Below are positions 10,910-25,077 of a stretch of 64,000 nt of DNA, piece after piece. A program made the translations under genes and the position numbers. The stretch covers positions 43,455,431 to 43,519,430 of the forward strand of contig OY757026.1 of the NCBI GenBank assembly GCA_963580285.1, in the 5' to 3' direction. Origin of the DNA: Lucinisca nassula. Its lineage: Eukaryota > Mollusca > Bivalvia > Lucinida > Lucinidae. Position 1 is the first letter of the stretch. Every line of letters starts with the position of its first letter. The notes under the pieces are model-generated. The model made no database searches and was not told where the DNA came from. It was given only the letters and a program-made list of their open reading frames with translations.

Positions 10910-13900
10910 GAGCTATTTGATCTCGGCCCATATTGTTTTCAGCCAATGACATTTAAAGTTAAAAGGTTATCAAACTACTCCTACAGGAGCTGTCTGATCT
11001 GGGACCATATTGTTTGCAACCATAACTTTTAAATTTAAAAGGTTATCAAACTACTCCATAGAAGCTGTCTGTTCTGGGCCCATATTGTTTGCCATCATGC
11101 CATTTAAAGTTAAAAGGTTATCAAACTACTCCTACAGAAGCTGTCTGATCTTGGCCTATATTGTTTGCAGCCATGCCATTTAAAGTAAAAAGTTTATAAA
11201 ACTACTCCTACATGAGCTGTCTGATCTGGGCCCATATTGTTTTCAGCCAATGACATTTAAAGTTAAAAGGTTATCAAACTACTCCTACAGGAGCTGTCTG
11301 ATCTGGGCCCATATTGTTTGCAGCCATGCCATTTAAATTAAAATGTTTATTAAACTACTCCTACATGAGCTGTCTGATCTGGGCCCATATTGTTTGCAAC
11401 CATAATTTTTAAAGTTAAAATGTTATCAAACTGCTTCTACAGGAGCTGTCTAATCTGGGCCCATATTGTTTAAAGCCATGCCATTTAAAGTTGAAAGGTG
11501 ATCAACCTACTCCTACAGGATCTGTCTGATCTGGGCCCATATTGTTTGCAAGCATAACTTTTTAAGTTAAAAGGTTATCAAACTACTTCTACATGAGCTG
11601 TCTGATCTGGGCCCATATTGTTTGCAGCCATGCCATTTAAAGTAAAAAGTTTATAAAACTACTCCTACATGAGCTGTCTGATCTGGGCCCATATTGTTTT
11701 CAGCCAATGACATTTAAAGTTAAAAGGTTATCAAACTACTCCTACAGGAGCTGTCTGATCTGGGCCCATATTGTTTGCAGCCATGCCATTTAAATTAAAC
11801 TGTTTATTTAACTACTCCTACATGAGCTGTCTGATCTGGGCCCATATTGCTTGCAGCAATGCCTTTTAAAATTAAAAGGTTATCAAACTACTTCTACAGG
11901 AGCTGTCTGGGCCCATATTGTTTTCAGCCAATGACATTTAAAGTTAAAAGGTTTTCAAACTACTCCTACAGGAGCTGTCTGATCTGGGCCTATATTGTTT
12001 GCAAGCATAACTTTAAAGTTAAAACGTTATCAAACTGCTCCTACAGGAGCTGTCTCATCTGGGCCCATATTGTTTTCAGCCATAACTTTTAAATTTAAAA
12101 GGTTATCAAACTACTCCTACAGGAGCTGTCGGATCTGGGCCCATATTGTTTGCAGCCATAACTTTTAAAGTTAAATGGTTATCAAACTACTCCTACAGGA
12201 GCTGTCTGATCTGGACCCATATTGTTTTCAACCATAACTTGTAAAGTTAAAAGGTTATCAAACTACCCCTACAGGAGCTATCTGATCTGGGCCCATATTG
12301 TTTGCAACCATGACTTTTAAAGTTAAAAGGTTATCAAACTATTCCTACAGGAGCTGTCTGATCTGGGCCCATATTGTTTGCAGCCATGCCTTTTAAAATT
12401 AAAAGGTTATCAAACGACTTCTATAGGAGCTGTCTGATCTGGGTCGATATTATTTGCAACCATAACTTTTAAAGTTAAAATGTTATCAAACTACTTCTAC
12501 AGGAGCTGTCTAATCTGGGCCCATATTGTTTAAAGCCATGCCATTTAAAGTTAAAAGGTTATAAAACTACTCCTACGGGAGCTGTCTGATCTGGGCCCAT
12601 ATTGTTTGCAGCCATGCCTTTTAAACATAAAAGGTTATCAAACTACACCTACAGGAGCTATTTGATCTGGGCCCGTATTGTTTTCAGCCAATGACATTTA
12701 AAGTTAAAAGGTTATCAAACTACTCCTACAGGAGCTGTCTGATCTGGGCCCATATTGTTTGCAACCATAACTTTGAAAGTTAAAAGGTTATCAAACTACT
12801 CCTACAGAAGCTGTCTGATCTGGGCCCATATTGTTTGCCATCATGCCATTTAAAGTTAAAAGGTTATCTAACTACTCCAACAGAAGCTGTCTGATCTTGG
12901 CCCATATTGTTTGCAAGCATAACTTTTAAAGTTAAAAGGTTATCAAACTACTCCTACATGAGCTGTCTGATCTGGGCCCATATTGTTTGCAGCCATGCCT
13001 TTTAAATTTCAAATGTTATCAAACTACTTCTACAGGAGATGTCTGATCTGGCCCCATATTGTTTTCAGCCAATGACATTTAAAGGTTAAAAGGTTATCAA
13101 ACTACTCCTACAAGAGCTGTCTGATCTGGGCCCATATTGTTTGCAACCATAACTTTTAAAGTTAAAAGGTTATCAATCAAACTAATCCTACATGAGCTTT
13201 CTGATGTAGGCCCATATTGTTTGCAGCTATGCCCTTTACAATTAAAAGGTTATCAAACTACTCCTATAGGAGTTGTCTGATCTGGGCCCATATTGGTTGC
13301 AACCATTACTTTTAAAGTTAAAAGGTTATCAAACTGCTCCTAGAGGAGCTGTCAGATCTGGGCCATATTGTTTGCAGCCATAACTTTTAAAGTTAGTAGG
13401 TTATCAAACTACTCCTTCATGAGCTGTGTGATCTGGGCCCATATTGTTTGCAACCATGTCTTTTAAAGTTAAAAGGTTATCAAACTACTCCTACAGGAGC
13501 TTTCTGATCTGGTCCCATATTGATGCAGCCATGCCTTTTAAACGTAAAAGGTTATCAAACTACTTCTGCAGTAGCTGTCTCATATGGGCCCATACTTTTG
13601 CAGCCATGCCATTTAAAGTTAAAATGTTATCAAACTGCTCCTACAGGAGCCGTCTGATCTGGGCCCATATTTTTTGCAGCCATTACATTTAAAGTTAAAA
13701 GGTTATCAAACTACTCCTACAGGAGTTGTCTGAACTGGGCCCATGTTGTTTGAAGCATAACTTTTAATGTTAAAAGGTTACCAAACTACTCCGACAGCAG
13801 CTGTCTCATCTGGGCCCTTATTATTTGCAGCCATGCCTTTTAAAGTTAAAAGATTATCAAACTGCTCCTACAGGAGCTGTCTCATCTGGGCCCATATTGT

Positions 13901-14259
13901 TTTCAGCCATAACTTCTAAAGTTAAAAGGTTCTAAAACTACTCCTACAGGAGCTTTCTGATCTGGACCCATATCGTTTTCAACCATAATTTGTAAAGTTA
14001 AAAGGTTATCAAACTACTCCTACAGGAGCTGTCTGATCTGGGCCAATATTGTTTGCAGCCATATCTTTTAGAGTTAACAGATTATCAAACTACTCCTACA
14101 GGAGCTGTGTGATCTGGGCCCATATTGTTTTCAGCCATAACATTTAAAGTTAAAAGATTATCAAACTACTCCTACAGGAGCTGTCTGATCTCGGCCCATA
14201 TTGTTTGCAAGCATAACTTTTAAAGTTAAAAGGTTATCAAACTACTCCTACAGGAGCTG

Positions 14260-17200
14260 TCTGATCTGGGCCTATATTGCTTGCAACCATGCCATTTAAA
14301 GTTAAAAGGTTATCAATCTACTCCTACAGGAGCTGTCTGATTTGGGCCCATATTGTTTGCCACCATAACTTTTAAAGTTAAAAGGTTATCAAACTACTCC
14401 TAAAGGAGCTGTTAGATATGGGCCCATATTGTTTGCAGCCATTACTTTTAAAGTTAAAAGGTTTTCAAACTACTCCTTCATGAGCTGTCTGATCTCGGCC
14501 CATATTGTTTGCAACCATGCCTTTTAAAGTTCAAAGGTTATCAAAGTACTCCTACAGGAGCTGTCTGATCTGGTCCCGTATTGATGCAGCCATGCCTTTT
14601 AAAATTAAGAGGTTAACAAACTACTTCTACAGGTGCTGTCTCATCTGGGCCCATATTGTTTGCAGCCATGCCTTTTAAAGTTAAAAGTTTATCAAACTGC
14701 TCCTACAGGAGCTGTCTGATCTGGGCCCATATTGTTTTCAGCCATAACATTTAAAGTTAAAAGGTTATCAAACTACTCCTACAGGAGCTGTCTGATCTGG
14801 GCCCATATTGTTTGCAAAGCATAACTTTTAAAGTTAAAAAGTTATCAAACTACTCTTACAGGAGCTGTCTGATCTGGGACCATATTGTTTGCAGCCATGC
14901 CTTTTAAAGTTAAATGGTTATCAAACTACTCCTACAGGAGCTGTCCCATCTGGGCCCATATTGTTTTCAGCCATACCTTTTAAATTTAAAAGGTTATCAA
15001 ACTACTCCTACAGCAGCTGTCTGATCTGGGCCCATATTGTTTGCAACCATGCCTTTTAAAGTTAAAAGGTTATCAAACTACTCCTACAGGAGCTGTCTGA
15101 TCTGGGCCCATATTGTTTGCAACCATGCCTTTTAAAGATAAAAGGTTATCAAACTACTCCTACAGGAGCTGTCTGATCTTGGCCCATATTGTTTGCAGCC
15201 ATAACTTTTAAAGTTAAAAGGTTTTCAAACTATTCCTACAGGAGCTGTCTGATCTTGATCCATATTGTTTCAAACCATAACTTTTAAAGTTAAAATATTA
15301 TCAAACTACTCCTACAGGAGCTGTCTGATCTGGGCCTATATTGTTTAAAACCATGCCAACTTTAAAAGGTTATCAAACTACTCCTACAGGAGCTGTCTGA
15401 TCTGAGCCCATATTGGTTGCAACCATAACTTTCAAAGTTAAAAGGTAATCAATCAAACTTCTCCTACAGGAGCTGTCTGATCTGGGCCCATATTGTTTTC
15501 AACCATGCCTTTTAAAGTTGAAAGTTTATCAAACTACTCCTGCAGGAGCTTACTGATCTGGGCCCATATTGTTTGCAACCATAACTTTTAAAGTTAAAAG
15601 GTTATCAAACTACTCCTACAGGAGCTGTCTGATCTGGGCCCATATTGTTTGCAGCCATAACTTTTAAAGTTAAAAGGTTATCATACTACTCCTACAGGGG
15701 CTTTCTGATCTGGGCCCATATTGTTTGCAGCCATATCTTTTAAAGTTCAAAGGTTATCAAACTACTCCTACAGGAGCTGTCTGATCTGGGCCCATATTGT
15801 TTGCAGCCATGCCTTTTAAACGTAAAAGGTAATCAAACTACTCCTACAGGAGCTGTCTGATCTGGGCCTATATTGCTTGCAACCATGCCATTTAAAGTTA
15901 AAAGGTTATCAATCTACTCCTACAGGAGCTGTCTGATCTGGGCCCATATTGTTTGCCACCATAACTTGTAAAGTTAAAAGGTTATCAAACTACTCCTAAA
16001 GGAGCTGTTAGATATGGGCCCATATTGTTTGCAGCCATTACTTTTAAAGTTAAAAGGTTATCAAACTACTCTTCATGAGCTGTCTGATCTAGGCCCATAT
16101 TGTTCGCAACCATGCCTTTTAAAGTTCAAAGGTTATCAAAGTACTCCTACAGGAGCTGTCTGATCTGGTCCCATATTGATGCAGCCATGCCTTTTAAAGT
16201 TAAGAGGTTATCAAACTACTTCTACAGGTGCTGTATCATCTGGGCCCATATTGTTTGCAGCCATGCCTTTTAAAGTTAAAAGTTTATCAAACTGCTCCTA
16301 CAGGAGCTGTCTGATCTGGGCCCATATTGTTTTCAGCCATAACATTTAAAGTTAAAAGGTTATCAAACTACTCCTACAGTAGCTGTCTGATCTGGGCCCA
16401 TATTGTTTGCAAAGCATAACTTTTAAAGTTAAAAAAGTTTTCAAACTACTCCTACAGGAGCTGTCTGATCTGGGCCTATATTGTTTGCAACCATGCCATT
16501 TAAATTTAAAAGGTTATCAAACTACTCCTACAGGAGCTGTCTGATCTGGGACCATATTGTTTGCAGCCATGCCTTTTAAAGTTAAATGGTTATCAAACTA
16601 CTCCTACAGGAGCTGTCTCATCTGGGCCCATATTGTTTTCAGCCAAACCTTTTAAATTTAAAAGGTTATCAAACTAGTCCTACAGGAGCTGTCTGATCTG
16701 GGCCTATATTGTTTAAAACCATGCCAACTTTAAAAGGTTATCAAACTACTCCTACAGGAGCTGTCTGATCTGAGCCCATATTGGTTGCAACCATTACTTT
16801 CAAAGTTAAAAAGTAATCAATCAAACTTCTCCTACAGGAGCTGTCTGATCTGGGCCAATATTGTTTTCAACCATGCCTTTTAAAGTTGAAAGTTTATCAA
16901 ACTACTCCTACAGGAGCTGTCTGATCTGGGCCCATATTGTTTGCAACCATAACTTTTAAAGTTAAAAGGTTATCAAACTACTCCTACAGGAGCTGTCTGA
17001 TCTGGGCCCATATTGTTTGCAGCCATAACTTTTAAAGTTAAAAGGTTATCATACTACTCCTACAGGGGCATTCTGATCTGGGCCCACATTTTTTGCAGCC
17101 ATATCTTTTAAAGTTCAAAGGTTATCAAACTACTCCTTCATGAGCTGTCTGATCTGGGCCCATATTGTTTGCAACCATGCCTTTTAAAGTTCAAAGGTTA

Positions 17201-18750
17201 TCAAACTACTCCTACAGAATGTTGGATCTGGGCCCATATTGTTTGCAGCCATGCCTTTTAAAAGTAAAAGGTAATCAAACTACTCCTACAGGAGCTGTCT
17301 GATCTGGGCCTATATTGCTTGCAACCATGCCATTTAATGTTAAAAGGTTATCAATCTACTCCTACAGGAGCTGTCTGATCTGGGCCCATATTGTTTGCCA
17401 CCATACTTTTTAAAGTTAAAAGGTTATCAAACTACTCCTAAAGGAGCTGTTAGATATGGGCCCATAATCTTTGCAGCCATTCCTTTTAAAGTTAAAAGGT
17501 TATCAAACTACTCCTTGATGAGCTGTCTGATCTCGGCCCATATTGTTTGCAACCATGCCTTTTAAAGTTCAAAGGTTATCAAAGTACTCCTACAGGAGCT
17601 GTCTGATCTGGTCCCATATTGATGCAGCCATGCTTTTTAATGTTAAGAGGTTATCAAACTACTTCTACAGCTGCTGTCTCATCTGGGCCCATATTGTTTG
17701 CAGCCATGCCTTTTAAAGTTAAAAGTTTATCAAACTGCTCCTACAGGAGCTGTCTGATCTGGGTCCATATTGTTTTCAGCCATAACATTTAAAGTTAAAA
17801 GGTTATCAAACTACTCCTACAGGAGCTGTCTGATCTGGGCCCATATTGTTTGCAAAGCATAACTTTTAAAGTTAAAAAGTTATCAAACTACTCCTACAGG
17901 AGCTATCTGATCTGGGCCTATATTATTTGCAACCATGCCATTTATAGTTAAAAGGTTATCAAACTACTCCTACAGGAGCTGTCTGATCTGGGACCATATT
18001 GTTTGCAGCCATGCCTTTTAAAGTTAAATGGTTATCAAACTACTCCTACAGGAGCTGTCTCATCTGGGCCCATATTGTTTTCAGCCAAACCTTTTAAATT
18101 TAAAAGGTTATCAAACTACTCCTACAGCAGCTGTCTGATCTGGGCCCATATTGTTTGCAACCATGCCTTTTAAAGATAAAAGGTTATCAAACTACTCGTA
18201 CAGGAGCTGTCTGATCTTGGCCCATATTGTTTGCAGCCATAACTTTTAAAGTTAAAAGGTTTTCAAACTATTCCTACAGGAACTGTCTGATCTTGATCCA
18301 TATTGTTTGCAACCATGCCTTTTAAAGGTTCAAATGTTATCAAACTACTCCTACAGGAGCTCTCTGATCTGGTCCCATATTGATGCAGCCATAACTTTAA
18401 AAGTTAAAAGGTTATCAAACTACTTCTACAGGTGCTGTCTCATATGGGCCAATATTGTTTGCAGCCATGCCATTTAAAGTTAAAAGGTTATCAAACTACT
18501 CCTTCATGAGCTGTCTGATCTGGGCCCATATTGTTTGCAACCATGCCTTTTAAAGTTCAAAGGTTATCAAACTAGTCCTAAAGGAGCTGTTAGATCTGGG
18601 CCCATATTGTTTGCAGCCATAACTTTTAAAGTTAAAAGGTTATCAAACTACTCCTTCATGAGCTGTCTGATCTAGGTCCATATTGTTTGCAACCATGCCT
18701 TTTAAAGGTTCAAAGGTTATCAAACTACTCCTACAGGAGCTCTCTGATCT
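14260..18750 (+). repeat. About 1.4-1.6 kb higher-order block, three tandem copies
   Basis: A marker monomer with CCTATATTGCTTGCAACC occurs at 14271, 15867 and 17309. The first interval is 1596 bp (21 x 76) and the second is 1442 bp. In each copy it is followed by the same order of variants: an 'aatctactcc' unit, a 'ttgccaccata' unit, a 'ctaaaggagctgttagatatg' unit, a 'tcgcaacc/ttgcaacc' unit, a 'ggtcccatattgatgc' unit and a 'ttgcaaagcataac' unit. A more divergent copy starts near 19889. The shortened CCATGCCAACTTT monomers at 15351 and 16719 are 1368 bp (18 x 76) apart. Confidence 0.85.
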
Positions 18751-21700
18751 GGTCCCATATTGATGCAGCCATGCCTTTTAAAGTTAAAAGGTTATCAAAC
18801 TACTTCTACAGGTGCTGTCTCATATGGGCCAATATTGTTTGCAGCCATGCCATTTTAAGTTAAAAGGTTATCAAACTACGCCTACATGAGCTGTCTGATC
18901 TGGGCCCATATTGTTTGCAGCCATGCCTTTTAAAGTTAAAAGATTATCAAACTGCTCCTACAGGTGCTGTCTGATCTGGGCCCATATTGTTTTCATCCAT
19001 AACATTTGAAGTTAAAAGGTTATCAAACTACTCCTACAGGAGCTGTCTGATCTGGGCACATATTGTTTGCAAGCATAACTTTTAAAGTTAAAAGTTATCA
19101 AACTACTCCTGTAGGAGCTGTCTGATTTGGGCCTATATTGTTTGCAAATATGCCATTTAAATTTAAACGGTTATCAAACTACTCCTACAGGAGCTGTCTG
19201 ATCTGGGCCCATATTGTTTGCAGCCATAACTTTTAAAGTTAAAGTTTATGAAACTACTCCTACAAGAACTGTCTGATCTGGGCCCATATTGTTTGAAGCT
19301 TTGCCTTTCAAAGTTAAAAGGTTGTCAAACTACTCCTACAGGAGCTGTCTCATCTTGGCCCATATTGTTTTCAGCCATAACTTTAAAATTTAAAAGGTTA
19401 TCAAACTACTCCTACAGCAGCTGTCTGATCTGGGCCCATATTGTTTGCAACCATGCCTTTTAAAGTTAAAAGGTTATCAAACTACTCCTTCAGGAGCTGT
19501 CTGATCTTGGCCCATATTGTTTGCAGCCATAACTTTAAAAGTTAAAAGTTATCGAACTATTCCTACAGGAGCTTCTGATCTGGGCCCATATTGTTTGCAA
19601 CCATGACTTTTAAAGTTAAAAGGTTATCAAACTACTCCTACAGGAGCTGTCTGATCTGGGCCAATATTGTTTGCAGCCATATCTTTTAAAGTTAAAAGAT
19701 TATCAAACTACTCCTTCAGGAGCTGTGTGATCTGGGCCCATATTGTTTTCAGCCATAACATTTAAAGTTAAAAGGTTATCAAAGTACTCCTACAGGAGCA
19801 GTCTGATCTCGGCCCATATTGTTTGCAAGCATAACTTTTAAAGTTGAAAGGTTATCAAACTACTCCTACAGGAGCTGTCTGATCTAAGCCTATATTGCTT
19901 GCAACCATGCCATTTAAAGTTAAAAGGTTATCAAACTACTTCTACAGGAGCTGTCTGATCTGGGCCCATATTGCTTGCAACCATAATCTTTAAAGTTAAA
20001 AGGTTATCAAACTACTCCTACAGGAGCTGTTAGATATGGGCCCATATTGTTTGCAGCCATAACTTTTAAAGTTAAAAGGTTATCAAACTACTCCTTCATG
20101 AACTGTCTGATCTCGGCCCATATTGTTTGCAACCATGCCTTTTAAAGTTCAAAGGTTATCAAACTTCTCCTACAGGAGCTGTCTGATCTGGTCCCATACA
20201 GATGCAGCCATGCCTTTTAAAGTTAAAAGGTTACCAAACTACTTCTACAGGTGCTGTCTCATCTGGTCCCATATTGTTTTCAGCCATGCCTTTTAAAGTT
20301 ACAATTTATCAAAATGCTCCTACAGGAGCTGTCTGATCTGGGCCCATTTTTTTTTCAGCCATAACATTTAAAGTTAAAAGGTTATCAAACTACTCCTACA
20401 GGAGCTGTCTGATCTGGGCCCATATTGTTTGCAAAGCATAACTTTTAAAGTTAAAAAGTTATCAAACTACTCCTACAGGAGCTGTCTGTTCTGGGCCTAT
20501 ATTGTTTGCAACCATGCCATTTAAAGTTAAATGGTTATCAAACTACTCCTACAGGAGCTGTCTCATCTGCGCCCATATTGTTTTCAGCCAAAACTTTTAA
20601 AGATAAAAGGTTATCAAACTACTCCTACAGGAGCTGTCTGATCTTGGCCCATATTGTTTGCAGCCATAACTTTAAAAGTTAAAAGGTTTTCAAACTATTC
20701 CTACAGGAGCTGTCTGATCTTGATCCATATTGTTTGCAACCATAACTTTTAAAGTTAAAAGGTTATCAAACTACTCTTACAGGAGCTGTCTGATCTGGGC
20801 CTATATTGTTTACAACCATGCCAACTTTAAAAGGTTATCAAACTACTCCTACAGGAGCTGTCTGATCTGAGCCCATATTGGTTGCAACCATTACTTTCAA
20901 AGGTAAAAGGTAATCAATCAAACTTCTCCTACAGGAGCTGTCTGATCTGGGCCCATATTGTTTTCAACCATGCCTTTTAAAGTTAGAAGGTTATCAAACT
21001 ACTCCTACAGGAGCTGTCTGATCTGGGCCCATATTGTTTGCAACCATAACTTTTAAAGTTAAAAGGTTTTCATACTACTCCTACAGCGGCCTTCTGATCT
21101 GGGCCCATATTGTTTGCAGCCATATCTTTTAAAGTTCAAAGGTTATCAAACTACTCCTTCATGAGCTGTCTGATCTGGGCCCATATTGTTTGCAACCATG
21201 CCTTTTAAAGTTCAAAGGTTATCAAACTACTCCTACAGGAGCTGTCTGATCTGGGTCCATATTGTTTGCAGCCATGCCTTTTAAAGTTAAAAGGTAATCA
21301 AACTACTCCTACAGGAGCTGTCTCATCTGGGCCCATATTGTTTTCAGCCATAACTTTTAAATTTAAAAGGTTATCGAACTACTCCTACAGCAGCTGTCTG
21401 ATCTTGGCCCATATTGTTTGCAACCATGCCTTTTAAATTTAAAAGGTTATAAAACTACTCTACACGCGCTGTCTGATTTTGGCCCATAATGTTTGCAGCC
21501 ATAACTTTTAAAGTTAAAAGGTTATCAAACTATTCCTAGAGGTGCTGTCTGATCTTGGCCCATATTGTTTGCAACAAAAACTTTTAAAGTTAAAAGGTTA
21601 TCAAACTACTCCTACAGGAGCTGTCTGATCTGGGCCCATATTGTTTGCAATCATGCCACTTAAAGTTAAAAGGATATTAAACTACTCCTGCAGGAGCTGT

Positions 21701-24700
21701 TTGATCTGGGCCCATATTGTTTGCAACCATAACTTTTAAAGTTAAAAGGTTATCAAACTACTCCTACAGGAGCTGTCTGATCTTGGCCCATATTGTTTGC
21801 AGCCATAACTTTTAAAGTTAAAAGGTTATCAAACTATTCCTAGAGGTGCTGTCTGATCTTGGCCCATATTGTTTGCAACAATAACTTTTAAAGTTAAAAG
21901 GTTATCAAACTACTCCTACAGGAGCTGTCTGATCTGGGCCCATATTGTTTGCAATCATGCCGCTTAAAGTTAAAAGGATATTAAACTACTCCTGCAGGAG
22001 CTGTTTGATCTTGGCCCATATTGTTTGCAACCATAACTTTTAAAGTTAAAAGGTTATCAAACTACTCCTACAGGAGCTGTCTGATCTGGGCCCATATTGT
22101 TTGCAAAGCATAACTTTTAAAGTTAAAAAGTTATCAAACTACTCCTACAGGAGCTGTCTGTTCTGGGCCTATATTGTTTGCAACCATGCCATTTAAAGTT
22201 AAAAGGTTATCAACCTACTCCTACAGGAGCTGTCTGATCTGGGACCATATTGTTTGCAGCCATGCCTTTTAAAGTTAAATGGTTATCAAACTACTCCTAC
22301 AGGATCTGTCTCATCTGGGCCCATATTGTTTTCAGCCAAATCTTTTAAATCTAAAAGGTTATCAAACTACTCCTACAGCAGCTGTCTGATCTGGGCCTGT
22401 ATTGTTTGCAACCATGCCTTTTAAAGATAAAAGGTTATCAAACTACTCCTACAGGAGCTATCTGATCTTGGCCCATATTGTTTGCAGCCATAAATTTTAA
22501 AGTTAAAAGGTTTTCAAACTATTCCTACAGGAGCTGTCTGATCTTGATCCATATTGTTTGCAACCATAACTTTTAAAGTTAAAAGGTTATCAAACTACTC
22601 CTACAGGAGCTATCTGATCTGGGCCTATATTGTTTACAACCATGCCAACTTTAAAAGGTTATCAAACTACTCCTACAGGAGCTGTCTGATCTGAGCCCAT
22701 ATTGGTTGCAACCATTACTTTCAAAGTTAAAAGGTAATCAATCAAACTTCTCCTACAGGAGCTGTCTGATCTGGGCCCATATTGTTTTCAACCATGCCTT
22801 TTAAAGTTGAAAGGTTATCAAACTACTCCTACAGGAGCTGTCTGATCTGGGCCCATATTGTTTGCAACCATAACTTTTAAAGTTAAAAGGTTAACAAACT
22901 ATTCCTAGAGGAGCTGTCTGATCTTGGCCCATATTGTTTGCAACAATAACTTTTAAAGTTAAAAGGTTATCAAACTACTCCTACAGGAGCTGTCTGATCT
23001 GGGCCCATATTGTTTGCAATCATGCCACTTAAAGTTAAAAGGTTATCAAACTACTCCTACAGGAGCTGTCTGATCTGGGCCCATATTGTTTGCAACCATA
23101 ACTTTTAAAGTTAAAAGGTTAACAAACTATTCCTAGAGGAGCTGTCTGATCTTGGCCCATATTGTTTGCAACAATAACTTTTAAAGTTGAAAGTTTATCA
23201 AACTACTCCTGCAGGAGCTTACTGATCTGGGCCCATATTGTTTGCAACCATAACTTTTAAAGTTAAAAGGTTATCAAACTACTCCTACAGGAGCTGTCTG
23301 ATCTGGGCCCATATTGTTTGCAGCCATAACTTTTAAAGTTAAAATGTTTTCATACTACTCCTACAGGGGCCTTCTGATCTGGGCCCATATTGTTTGCAGC
23401 CATATCTCTTAAAGTTCAAAGGTTATCAAACTACTCCGTCATGAGCTGTCTGATCTTGGCCCATATTGTTTGCAACCATGCCTTTTAAAGTTCAAAGGTT
23501 ATCAAACTACTCCTACAGGAGCTGTCTGATCTGGGTCCATATTGTTTGCAGCCATGCCTTTTAAAGTTAAAAGGTAATCAAACTACTCCTACAGGAGCTG
23601 TCTCATCTGGGCCCATATTGTTTTCAGCCATAACTTTTAAATTTAAAAGGTTATCGAACTACTCCTACATATTGCAGCTGTTTGATCTAGGCCCATATTG
23701 TTTGCAACCATGCCTTTAAATTTAAAAGGTTATAAAACTACTCCTACAGTCGCTGTCTGATCTTGGCCCATATTGTTTGCATCCATAACTTTTAAAGTTA
23801 AAAGGTTAACAAACTATTCCTAGAGGAGCTGTCTGATCTTGGCCCATATTGTTTGCAACAATAACTTTTAAAGTTAAAAGGTTATCAAACTACTCCTACA
23901 GGAGCTGTCTGATCTGGGCCCATATTGTTTGCAATCATGCCACTTAAAGTTAAAAGGTTATTAAACTACTCCTGCAGGAGCTGTTTGATCTGGGCCCATA
24001 TTGTTTGCAACCATAACTTTTAAAGTTAAAAGGTTATCAAACTACTCCTTCATGAGCTGTCTGATCTGGTCCCATATTGTTTGCAACTATGCCTTTTAAA
24101 GGTTCAAAGGTTATCAAACTACTCCTACAGGAGATCTCTGATCTGGTCCCATATTGATGCAGCCACGCCTTTTAAAGTTAAAAGTTTATCAAACTACTTC
24201 TACAGGTGCTGTCTCATATGGGCCAATATTGTTTGCAGCCATGCCATTTAAAGTTAAAAGGTTATCAAATTACGCCTACATGAGCTTTCTGATCTGGGCC
24301 CATATTGTTTGCAGCCATGCCTTTTAAAGTTCAAAGATTATCAAACTGCTCCTACAGGAGCTGTCTGATCTGGGCCCATATTGTTTTCATCCATAACATT
24401 TAAAGTTAAAAGGTTATCAAACTATTCCTACAGGAGCTGTCTGATCTGGCCACATATTGTTTGCAAGCATAACTTTTAAAGTTAAAAGGTTATCAAATTA
24501 CTCCTGCAGGAGCTGTCTGATTTGGGCCCATATTGTTTGCAACTATGCCATTTAAATTTAAACGGTTATCAAACTACTCCTACAGGAGCTGTCTGATCGG
24601 GGCCCATATTGTTTGCAGCCATAACTTTTAAAGTTAAAAGTTTATGAAACTGCTCCTACAGGAGCTGTCTGATCTGGGCCCATATTGTTTGAAGCTTTGC

Positions 24701-25000
24701 CTTTCAAAGTTAAAAGGTTGTCAAACTACTCCTACAGGAGCTGTCTCATCTGGGCCCATATTGTTTTCAGCCATAACTTTTAAATTTAAAAGGTTATCAA
24801 ACTACTCCTACAGCAGCTGTCTGATCTGGGCCCATATTGTTTGCAACCATGCCTTTTAAAGTTAAAAGTTTATCAAACTACCCCTTCAGGAGCTGTCTGA
24901 TCTTGGCCCATATTTTTTGCAGCCATAACTTTAAAAGTTAAAAGTTATCAAACTATTCCTACAGGAGCTTTCTGATCTTGGCCCATATTGTTTGCAACCA
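18640..25000 (+). repeat. Paired block copies about 5.4 kb apart
   Basis: The stretch of about 18.64-19.60 kb recurs at about 24.04-25.00 kb. A unit with 'ttttaaaggttcaaagg' lies at 18701 and 24095 (offset 5394). The distinctive monomer with 'gtttgaagctttgcctttc' and its ATGAAACT start lie at 19248 and 24644 (offset 5396, exactly 71 x 76). Both are followed by the same 'catcttggcccat/catctgggcccat' and 'acagcagctgtctg' units. The copies differ at several positions per kilobase. Confidence 0.85.
21480..23900 (+). repeat. 304-bp (4-mer) block, duplicated and dispersed
   Basis: A monomer with CCTAGAGGTGCTGTC and the following 'tgcaacaataac/tgcaacaaaaac', 'tgcaatcatgcc.cttaaag' and 'cctgcaggagctgtttgatc' units recur with an offset of 304 bp (first at 21536, second at 21840), which is four monomers. 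Related 'cctagaggagctg' versions lie near 22911, 23131 and 23819. Several monomers here are locally homogenised. Confidence 0.8.
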
Positions 25001-25077
25001 TAACTTTTAAAGTTAAAAGGTTATCAAACTACTCCTACAGGAGCTGTCTGATCTGGGCCCATATTGTATTCAACCAT

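Larger units (their letters stand above)
5500..12980 (+). repeat. Dispersed block copies about 6.52 kb apart
   Basis: The monomer order around 5.5-6.46 kb recurs around 12.02-12.98 kb. Shared markers are 'gggcccgtattgttttcagcc' type units (6151 and 12673), and the 'tttgccatcatgccattt' unit followed by 'ggttatctaactactcc' (about 6341 and 12863). Both pairs give an offset of 6522 bp. Scattered substitutions separate the copies, so this is an older event than the 890-bp block. Exact ends were judged by eye. Confidence 0.75.
10896..25077 (+). repeat. 76-bp satellite array, segment 2 (plus orientation)
   Basis: Continuous head-to-tail 76-bp monomers in the same orientation as segment 1. From about 13.3 kb the mix changes: 'cttcatgagc' units, 'ggtcccatattgatgcagcc' units and 'cttctacaggtgctgtctcat' units become common. 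Shortened monomers reading CCATGCCAACTTTAAAAGG occur at 15351, 16719, 20816 and 22640. A 4-bp expanded monomer with 'aatcaatcaaac' follows each of them. These private variants mark block copies. No gene, RNA gene or promoter is seen. Confidence 0.97.
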
